Below, piece by piece: positions 7,050 through 12,480 of a DNA stretch of 12,480 nt. Origin of the DNA: Acidimicrobiaceae bacterium (GTDB taxonomy: Bacteria > Actinomycetota > Acidimicrobiia > Acidimicrobiales > Ilumatobacteraceae); NCBI GenBank assembly GCA_006515795.1, contig VFMC01000007.1:1-12480 (forward strand), read 5' to 3'. The notes below the pieces were generated by a model. It saw nothing but the letters and a program-made list of their open reading frames with translations, had not been told where the DNA came from and made no database searches. Position 1 is the first letter of the stretch. Each line of letters starts with the position of its first letter. A program made the translations under genes and the position numbers.

Positions 7050-7673
7050 ATGTCGATCACACCTCTCGAGATCCCACCGTTCGACGCGTCGATCGTCGTG
7101 GTGCCATGGCACGACGATGTCGTCGACCGGATCGGGTTCGACCCGCGCAGTCAGTACGCCGAACTGTTCTGGCTGAACGTCCTCGGGCCTTCCGCATCGT
7201 GGTTGCTGCGGCGGATGGTCACCGGCCTCGACGAGTACCCGGGCGGATACGAGCTCGATCTCGAACAGACCGCGGGTGCCCTCGGTCTGTCGTACTCCTC
7301 CGGCGCCTCCGGCACCAGCAGCCCGTTCATCCGTTCGCTCAACCGATGCGTGCTGTTCGGCGCCGCGCAACCGATCAGCGGCGGGCTAGCCGTGCGGCGA
7401 CGGCTGCCACCGGTCGCGGCCAGGCAGCTGCAGCGGATGCCCGAGTACCTGCGCGCCACCCACGCCGCTTGGCGAGCCCGCAGCACCACGTCGGCCGACG
7501 ACACCCGCCGCGCCCGCATCCTGGCGGAGGCGATGGTCAGTGCCGGCGACTCCGACGACTCCATCGAGCGGCAACTTCTGGGCCTCGGGGTACCACCTCA
7601 CGCGGCGATGACCGTGGCCGGCGCGGTCACCGCCGGCGCGCCGCACACCGGCCCGCACACCGGCGCCGCGTGA
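7050..7673 (+). CDS. Conserved actinobacterial protein of unknown function, possible winged helix
   Basis: I recognise no named family. The 207-residue soluble protein has a conserved-looking N-terminal core: FDPRSQYAELFWLNVLGPSASWLLRR (30-55; contiguous) reads like a domain entry helix. Residues 69-120 (LDLEQTAGALGLS, then SSPFIRSLNRC and a basic AVRRRLPPV) look like helix-turn-helix plus wing. The part after residue 145 is variable, ending in a low-complexity PHTGPHTGAA tail encoded by a 12-bp tandem repeat. The ATG at 7050 has a good ribosome-binding site (AGGGGG at 7039-7044, 5-nt spacing), and an upstream extension of the frame would run into the divergent MoeZ-like gene. It converges on the aminopeptidase gene with a 10-bp gap. 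A DNA-binding role is a guess from the pattern; I recall similar actinobacterial proteins, all uncharacterised. Confidence 0.75.
   Translation: MSITPLEIPPFDASIVVVPWHDDVVDRIGFDPRSQYAELFWLNVLGPSASWLLRRMVTGLDEYPGGYELDLEQTAGALGLSYSSGASGTSSPFIRSLNRCVLFGAAQPISGGLAVRRRLPPVAARQLQRMPEYLRATHAAWRARSTTSADDTRRARILAEAMVSAGDSDDSIERQLLGLGVPPHAAMTVAGAVTAGAPHTGPHTGAA
7641..7664 (+). repeat. Perfect 12-bp tandem duplication in the 3' end of the unknown gene
   Basis: The unit CCGCACACCGGC occurs twice in a row without mismatch and keeps the frame, encoding Pro-His-Thr-Gly twice near the C-terminus. It looks like recent slippage in a tail under weak constraint. Confidence 0.8.
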
Positions 7674-7683
7674 GCATCGATGG

Positions 7684-9132
7684 TCAGCGGGCGAACGACG
7701 ATGCCAGCTCGATCAGCAGTCGGGTGCCGTACCCGGTGGCCCCGCGCGACAGCCAGCCATCATCGGCGTCGGCGTCCATCGGGCCGGCGATGTCGAGGTG
7801 CGCCCACGGCGTGTCACCGACGAACTCGCTGAGGAACAGCGCAGCCGTGATGGCACCGCCGTAAGGACCGCCGACGTTCTTCATGTCGGCCACCTGCGAG
7901 TCGATCAACTTGCGGTACTCGCGGGCGAGGGGGAGCTGCCACAGCGGTTCGTCGCAGCGAGCACTGGCTGCCTTCACCTGATCGAGGAACGGCTGATCGG
8001 TGCCGAGCAACCCGGCGATCTTCGGCCCGAGCGCGGCCACGCATGCCCCGGTGAGGGTGGCGATGTCGACGATCGCGTCGGGCTTCGACTCGACGCCGAG
8101 GGAGAGGCCATCGGCGAGCACGAGCCGACCCTCGGCGTCGGTGTTGTGGATCTCGGCGGTCTTGCCGTTGCGGAAGGTGAGCACGTCGCCGAGCTTGAGC
8201 GCGCTACCGGATGGCATGTTGTCGGTGCACATCAGGTAGGCGGTGACAGCGGCCTTGCACTTCAACGCCTTCAGCGTCGTCATCATGGCGAGCACCGCCG
8301 CGGCGCCGCTCATGTCCATCTTCATCTTGGCGTGCATCGCGTCGGATGGCTTCAAGCTGATGCCTCCGGAGTCGTACATCACGCCCTTGCCCACGAGCAC
8401 GAGGTGCCCGCTGGGGCGCCTCGGGGAGTAGGAGAGCCGGACCATTCGCGGCGGCTCGGTGCTGCCCTTGTTCACGCCGATCATGCCACCGCAGCCCATC
8501 GCCGCGAGCTGATCGGAGTTGAACACCTCCGCTGTGAGCCCGGCGGCGGCGGCGAGCGCCACGGCCCGCTCGGCGAGCATCCGGGCGGTGAGATGTGCGG
8601 GCGGCGTGTTGGCCAGATCGCGGGCGAGGCATGCGGCGCCACCGGTGATCGAACCGCGGTCGGCGCCGAGCCGCACCCCGGCAGATCGCTTGTCGCCGAC
8701 CACCAGGCTCACCGTGGCGAGCGTGGAAGCACCCGTTGTGTCGGTCTTCAACCCGATGTAGCGATATGCGGCGAGCAGCACTCCTTCGGCCACCGCCTGC
8801 CCGGCCGACTTGGCGTCGACGCCCTCGACGTCGGCCAGTGAAGTGGAGACCGTGGTGTGCTTGCCGGCCGCGCGAACGAGCGCGGCCGCGGCGTTGCGGA
8901 GACCGTTGGCCGTGAGCGCCGAGGCTTCACCGAGACCGACCGCCACCAGCGTTGGACCAGCGGCGCCCGGCAGCACGAGCGTCTGACCAGCCTTGGCGTC
9001 GAATCCGTGGCCGATCAGCACCGAGCGGCTCATCCCCAGTTGACGCGGCACGGGGCCGGTGGCGAACACGGGAACTCCGATCACCTCGGACGTGCGGGGT
9101 GTTGACTTGACGATCTCGACGTGCACAGGCAT
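7684..9132 (-). CDS. pepA: Leucyl aminopeptidase (M17 family, PepA)
   Basis: The 482-residue protein is a full-length M17 aminopeptidase, normally a hexamer of two-metal enzymes that removes N-terminal residues from peptides in the cytoplasm. The C-terminal catalytic domain shows all metal ligands: Lys249 (GKG), Asp254 (YDSGG), Asp273 (MDMSG), and Asp332 and Glu334 in the family signature NTDAEGRL. Catalytic Lys261 and Arg336 are also present. From memory, the spacing matches E. coli PepA except for one extra residue between Asp254 and Asp273 (SDAMHAKMKMDM). The N-terminal domain is divergent, as usual. The ATG at 9132 is chosen because a CAGACT hexamer stands 7 nt upstream; the open frame continues further but into the neighbouring MFS gene. 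Peptide turnover is the expected role; no functional tie to the neighbours is evident. Confidence 0.95.
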   Translation of the reverse strand: MPVHVEIVKSTPRTSEVIGVPVFATGPVPRQLGMSRSVLIGHGFDAKAGQTLVLPGAAGPTLVAVGLGEASALTANGLRNAAAALVRAAGKHTTVSTSLADVEGVDAKSAGQAVAEGVLLAAYRYIGLKTDTTGASTLATVSLVVGDKRSAGVRLGADRGSITGGAACLARDLANTPPAHLTARMLAERAVALAAAAGLTAEVFNSDQLAAMGCGGMIGVNKGSTEPPRMVRLSYSPRRPSGHLVLVGKGVMYDSGGISLKPSDAMHAKMKMDMSGAAAVLAMMTTLKALKCKAAVTAYLMCTDNMPSGSALKLGDVLTFRNGKTAEIHNTDAEGRLVLADGLSLGVESKPDAIVDIATLTGACVAALGPKIAGLLGTDQPFLDQVKAASARCDEPLWQLPLAREYRKLIDSQVADMKNVGGPYGGAITAALFLSEFVGDTPWAHLDIAGPMDADADDGWLSRGATGYGTRLLIELASSFAR

Positions 9133-9139
9133 GGCGAGC

Positions 9140-9145
9140 AGTCTG
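9140..9145 (-). promoter_or_regulatory. Putative -10 hexamer (CAGACT), leaderless start of pepA
   Basis: On the minus strand CAGACT ends exactly 7 nt before the pepA ATG at 9132, with no ribosome-binding site between. It differs from TANNNT only at the first base and lies in the 68-bp gap after the MFS gene, so pepA probably has its own promoter. Confidence 0.4.
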
Positions 9146-9200
9146 CCGGAAACGGCCCGCCGATACCGACTTCGCGCCATCGCAGCCGCCGCCGCAGCCG

Positions 9201-10454
9201 TCAGCGGGCGAGCTCGAGCTGCCGCTTCACCAGCGTGTCGCCGGCGTCGATGGCGGTGCGCCAGTTGGCCGACCGCACGGTGAGCGCCCAGAAGCCGACG
9301 GCAAGGCCGACTGCGCCGATCACGAACGCGGCGCGCAGACCGATCGCGTCGCCGATCGACCCGATCGTGAGGATCCCGATGCCGTACGACACACCCATGC
9401 AGGCCTGCATCATCGCCATCACCCGACCGCGGCTGTGCGGTGGCGCGTCGCGCTGCACGATCGCCGACGATGTGATGAACAGGGCTGCAGCACCAGATCC
9501 GAGGATGGCGGCCGCGATCGCAACGGCGAGCGCCGTTGGCGCCAGCGCATAGCCGACGAGGCTGACCGAGGTGACCGCAACGATCCCGACGAGGAGATCC
9601 GAGCGGCGCCGGACGACGGCGAGCATCGTGACCGCGATGCCGCCGGCGATCGCGCCGACACCTTGGGCCGAGCTGATCACTCCGGCCAATCCGGTACCGC
9701 CGCCGAACTCGGCGTTGGCAAAGATGGGGATCAGGCCCATGAACGGCACCATCGTGAGGTTGAACAGCACCAGCACCGCCACCCCGTGCCAGCAGCCGGG
9801 CGTGCTGCGCAGCGCCCGCCACCCGCCGACCAACCGTTCCGAGACCGAACCGTCGCCGCCGTGTGGAACGAACGAGCTGCGTAGGAGGCTCACCGCCGTG
9901 GCCAGTGCGAGGAAGCTGACCGCGTTGAACGCGATGGTCCACGATGGACCGACGGTGGCGACCAGCACCGTGCCCAGCAACGGCCCGATGATGCGGCCGC
10001 TGTTCCACGAGTAGACGCCGAGCGACACCATCGCCATCATCTCGTCAGCCGGTACCAGATCGGGCTGCATCGCCGCGTACGAGGGGGCGCCGAGTGCGCC
10101 GGAGGCGCTGCCGAGCAGGATGATCGCGGTGAGCACGAACGGATCGCGCACACCGAGGCCGAGAGTGGTAGCCAGCACACCGGTCATCAGGGCCTGCAAC
10201 ATCAAGGCCGAGGCGAAGACGCGGCGACGCTCGTAGCGGTCGGCAAGCAGGCCGCCCACCGGCGATGCGAGCCCCTGCGGCATGAACGTGGCGAGCGCAA
10301 CCAACCCGGTTTTCACCGCCGAGCCGGTGTCGGCCGCGACGAGGCTGCCGACCACGATGAGCTGAACCCATGTGCCGATGTCGGACACGACGGCAGCACC
10401 CCAGAGGAGGCGAACCGATCGGTGTCGGAGTGGTCGGAAGGGATGGTTGCTCAT
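9201..10454 (-). CDS. MFS exporter, EntS-like (MFS_3 group)
   Basis: The 417-residue integral membrane protein has about 12 predicted membrane segments. It begins with a short cytoplasmic FRPLRHRSVRLLWGAAVVSD, typical of the EntS/TetV-like branch of the major facilitator superfamily. A motif-A-like loop GGLLADRYERRR lies between segments 2 and 3, and a related SRGRVMAMMQ loop is found in the second half. EntS itself exports enterobactin and other members export drugs; the substrate here cannot be told from sequence. The ATG at 10454 has no ribosome-binding site; a TACCAT hexamer at 10466-10471 is a possible -10. The 143-bp gap to the divergent YceI gene must hold both promoters. Its stop lies 68 bp before pepA on the same strand. 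Confidence 0.9.
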   Translation of the reverse strand: MSNHPFRPLRHRSVRLLWGAAVVSDIGTWVQLIVVGSLVAADTGSAVKTGLVALATFMPQGLASPVGGLLADRYERRRVFASALMLQALMTGVLATTLGLGVRDPFVLTAIILLGSASGALGAPSYAAMQPDLVPADEMMAMVSLGVYSWNSGRIIGPLLGTVLVATVGPSWTIAFNAVSFLALATAVSLLRSSFVPHGGDGSVSERLVGGWRALRSTPGCWHGVAVLVLFNLTMVPFMGLIPIFANAEFGGGTGLAGVISSAQGVGAIAGGIAVTMLAVVRRRSDLLVGIVAVTSVSLVGYALAPTALAVAIAAAILGSGAAALFITSSAIVQRDAPPHSRGRVMAMMQACMGVSYGIGILTIGSIGDAIGLRAAFVIGAVGLAVGFWALTVRSANWRTAIDAGDTLVKRQLELAR

Positions 10455-10597
10455 GACAACTATCGATGGTATCGGCGCGCCGGCGCGGCGGCGTGACCCA
10501 TTTTCGTGCCGCCCGTCTCAGCCTCCGCGCAGCGGTGCGATGACCCACCCGGCGAGCATTGGGAACCGTTCGCCCGACCCCGACGTAAGGACCGATC

Positions 10598-11395
10598 ATG
10601 AGCCGAACCCGCAAGATCCTCATCGTCCTCCTCGCCGTCGGCGTTCTCGCGCTCGGCGGAGCGTTCGCCTGGATCGCCTTCCTCCGCGACGATGCTCCGC
10701 CGGCCCTCACCACATCCGACCTCGACGACGCCCTCGGTGGCGGCACCTCCAGCCCCGAATCAGCCCCCACCGCGCCCGCCGGCTCCGCACCGCAGTCGAC
10801 CGGGCCGGACGCAACCGGGCCGGACGCAACGGCGTCGCCGAGCACCGCCGCGACCATCGGCTCCGCCGGCGGAGACGTGGCCGGCACCTGGACGATCTCG
10901 TCGGATTCCACGCTCGGCTACCGCGTGAAAGAGGTGATCGGCGGTCTCGACGCCGAAGGAGCAGGACGTACCAACGAAGTCACCGGGGCGCTCGTCATCG
11001 AGGGCACCACGGCTGTGTCGGCCGAGTTCACGGTCGAGATGGCTTCGATCAGCAGCGACTCCGGGCGGCGCGACAGCCAGTTCCGTGGCCGGATCATGTC
11101 GACCGATGAGTTCCCCACTTCGACTTTCGTGCTCACGTCGCCGATCGACTTCGGATCGATCCCCGCCGAGGGCACCTCGATCACCGCGCAGGCCACCGGC
11201 GACCTGACGCTGCGCGGCGTCACCCGAACCGTCACCTTCGAGCTGACCGCCAAGATCGAAGGCGGCCGGATCGGTGTGCTCGGCAACATCCCGATCCTCT
11301 TCTCCGACTACCAGATCCCGGATCCGTCGAACGCCGTCGCCACCGTGAAGGACAACGGGCTGCTCGAGTTCGTGCTCGTGTTCGATCGGTCCTGA
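10598..11395 (+). CDS. Membrane-anchored YceI-family protein
   Basis: The 265-residue protein has a basic N-terminus (MSRTRK), one hydrophobic segment (about residues 7-29) acting as an uncleaved anchor or signal, then a Pro/Ser/Thr/Ala-rich linker (about 48-92) and a C-terminal YceI domain (about 94-263). The domain starts GTWTISSDSTLGYRVKE and contains the family-typical FRGRIMSTDEFPTSTF and GDLTLRGVTRTVTFEL. YceI folds are lipocalin-like barrels binding long hydrophobic molecules such as polyisoprenoids; the ligand here is unknown. It is expected on the outer face of the membrane. The ATG has a clear Shine-Dalgarno sequence (TAAGGA, 6-nt spacing), unlike most genes in the window. No lipobox Cys is visible. 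It is divergent from an MFS exporter and convergent with an ABC exporter. Confidence 0.92.
   Translation: MSRTRKILIVLLAVGVLALGGAFAWIAFLRDDAPPALTTSDLDDALGGGTSSPESAPTAPAGSAPQSTGPDATGPDATASPSTAATIGSAGGDVAGTWTISSDSTLGYRVKEVIGGLDAEGAGRTNEVTGALVIEGTTAVSAEFTVEMASISSDSGRRDSQFRGRIMSTDEFPTSTFVLTSPIDFGSIPAEGTSITAQATGDLTLRGVTRTVTFELTAKIEGGRIGVLGNIPILFSDYQIPDPSNAVATVKDNGLLEFVLVFDRS
10799..10828 (+). repeat. Perfect 15-bp tandem duplication in the YceI linker
   Basis: The unit ACCGGGCCGGACGCA is present twice without mismatch and keeps the frame, giving the linker residues Gly-Pro-Asp-Ala-Thr twice. It falls entirely in the low-complexity spacer between the membrane anchor and the YceI domain. Confidence 0.85.
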
Positions 11396-11404
11396 CGGCG
11401 GCGC

Positions 11405-11436
11405 GAGGTCGCCGGTTGCGGCAATGCCACGACCTC
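11405..11436. terminator. Candidate hairpin between convergent genes
   Basis: A 7-bp perfect inverted repeat (GAGGTCG at 11405-11411, CGACCTC at 11430-11436) encloses an 18-nt loop with further small self-complementary parts. It sits in the 39-bp gap between the YceI gene (ends 11395) and the ABC exporter gene, and its right arm overlaps the latter's stop codon (11435-11437). There is no U-tract on either side, so it would be a non-canonical bidirectional terminator at best. Confidence 0.4.
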
Positions 11437-12480
11437 AGACGTGACTCGCCGGCTGCGACCGGAGCCACGCTTCGACGAGCGCCGCGTACCGGCCGCCGCG
11501 GGCCACGAGCTCGGCGTGGGTTCCCAACTCCACCAGGTGGGCGTGGTCGATCACCGCGATCCGGTCGGCACGCTGCACCGTCGACAGGCGGTGGGCAACG
11601 ACGATCACCGTACGACCACCCATCAGTCGCTCCAGCGCACGCTCGACCACCGACTCTGTACCCGGGTCGAGGTTGCTCGTCGCCTCGTCGAGAACCAGCA
11701 CGGCCGGATCCACCAACGCGGCGCGGGCGAGCGAGACGAGCTGGCGTTCGCCTGCCGACAGACGCGAGCCACGCTCGCGCACCTCGGTGTCGAGGCCCTC
11801 TGGCAGCTCCTCGAAGCGCTCCAGCACGCCGATCGCGGCGAGGGCCTCGACGACGTCGTCGTTCGTGGCCCCCGGTCTGGCGACGCGGATGTTGTCGAAC
11901 ACCGTGCCACCGAACAGGAAACCCTCCTGCGGCACCACGACGATGCAGCGGCGCAGCGAACCCATCGACGCCAACCGGAGGTCGACATCGCCGAACGTGA
12001 TACGCCCTGCCGTTGGGTCGTACAACCGCGACAACAACTTGGCCACGGTGCTCTTCCCGGCGCCCGTCGGACCCACCAGCGCCAACCGCTCCCCAGGCGC
12101 GATCGACAGCGCCAGCCCGACGAGGGCCGGTCGGGTGGAGCCGTCGTAGGCGAAGGTCACGTCGTGAGCCGCAAGCACGCCGCTGGCCGGCAGGTCGACG
12201 GGATGCGGATGTTCGGCGACGTCGGGTTCGGCGTCGATGAGCTCGTACAGCTTGTGCAAGGAGGCCGCTGCAGCCTGCACGGTGTTGTAGAGCTGCGACA
12301 GCTGCTGCACCGGATCGAACAGGTTGGCGAGGAGCAGCACGAAGGCTGCGACCGTTCCCACCGAGATGGCGTCGCGATGGGCGAGCCAGCCACCGACTCC
12401 AACCACCAGTGCCACGGAGAACACGCCGACGAACTCGACGAGGCCGAAGTACCACGTGCTGATCGCCACCGAGTGCTTGT
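11435..12480 (-). CDS. ABC exporter, C-terminal half (membrane-domain end plus ATPase), cut by window edge
   Basis: The frame is open to the right edge, so the start is outside. About 348 residues are visible. Taking the Val encoded at 12469-12467 as 1, residues 1-60 are the last membrane helices of the ABC transporter domain and 95-330 the nucleotide-binding domain. All motifs are intact: Walker A GPTGAGKS (133-140), Q-loop Gln181, signature LSAGER (a variant of LSGGQ, 237-242), Walker B VLVLDEAT with catalytic Glu262, and switch His293. This is the fused membrane/ATPase layout of type IV exporters (MsbA/BmrA or a heterodimer subunit). The substrate is unknown. The LSAGER form is, as I recall, common in actinobacterial paired exporters, so a partner gene may lie just beyond the right edge. 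A GTG at 12469 could be misread as the start, but the in-frame sequence and the missing helices argue against it. Confidence 0.93.
   Translation of the reverse strand, partial: KHSVAISTWYFGLVEFVGVFSVALVVGVGGWLAHRDAISVGTVAAFVLLLANLFDPVQQLSQLYNTVQAAAASLHKLYELIDAEPDVAEHPHPVDLPASGVLAAHDVTFAYDGSTRPALVGLALSIAPGERLALVGPTGAGKSTVAKLLSRLYDPTAGRITFGDVDLRLASMGSLRRCIVVVPQEGFLFGGTVFDNIRVARPGATNDDVVEALAAIGVLERFEELPEGLDTEVRERGSRLSAGERQLVSLARAALVDPAVLVLDEATSNLDPGTESVVERALERLMGGRTVIVVAHRLSTVQRADRIAVIDHAHLVELGTHAELVARGGRYAALVEAWLRSQPASHV

Noticed and set aside
6017..7864. Long plus-strand open frame (615 codons) opposite the MoeZ-like gene
   Set aside because: It is antisense to recognised rhodanese and ThiF motifs, has biased low-information composition, and overlaps the real gene at 7050 in another frame.
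9133..10008. N-terminal extension of pepA in the same open frame to 10008
   Set aside because: The extension is Arg-rich noise overlapping the MFS gene in another frame. The M17 protein is full length from 9132, where a promoter-like hexamer also sits.
10455..10597. Divergent gap between the MFS and YceI genes searched for an operator
   Set aside because: Only short elements appear (TGACCCA twice, a GGCGCGCC palindrome); none is long or well placed enough to call a binding site.

Overview
The window is high-GC bacterial DNA with dense, short-spaced genes, several start codons lacking a Shine-Dalgarno sequence, a zinc-less MoeZ-type enzyme of the kind I recall from mycobacteria, and GTG starts. 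This fits an actinobacterium. The protein flavour suggests the class Acidimicrobiia (Ilumatobacter-like), but that placement is inference from memory and not demonstrable here. I see no rRNA, tRNA, CRISPR array, insertion sequence or phage gene; the region looks chromosomal and metabolic.

Left part (1-5659): an Lrp/AsnC-type regulator (cut by the left edge, minus strand) is divergent from a plus-strand run of four genes. These are a Cys/Met-metabolism PLP enzyme, a homodimeric pyruvate-dehydrogenase-E1-like 2-oxoacid decarboxylase, a class II aldolase/adducin-fold protein, and an EamA (DMT) transporter. The first three together reproduce the mdeR-mdeA-mdeB arrangement described for methionine catabolism in Pseudomonas putida: gamma-elimination yields 2-oxobutyrate, and the E1-like enzyme then oxidatively decarboxylates it. 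A near-palindrome in the 54-bp divergent gap is a candidate binding site for the regulator. The PLP enzyme has Gly where methionine gamma-lyase has its hallmark Cys, so the true substrate is open. The aldolase-fold protein has lost the usual catalytic Glu.

Middle part (5699-9132): a minus-strand MoeZ-like enzyme with its rhodanese domain at the N-terminus, a plus-strand conserved protein of unknown function, and a minus-strand leucyl aminopeptidase (PepA) with all metal ligands present.

Right part (9201-12480): a minus-strand MFS exporter (EntS-like) divergent from a plus-strand membrane-anchored YceI-family protein. The latter converges on the C-terminal half of an ABC exporter that is cut by the right edge.

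Four genes share a -10-like hexamer (A at 2, C at 5, T at 6) placed exactly 7 nt before the ATG, which implies leaderless transcripts. No wholly new multi-gene system is evident. The most interesting locus is the methionine/2-oxobutyrate cassette with its two unusual downstream partners.
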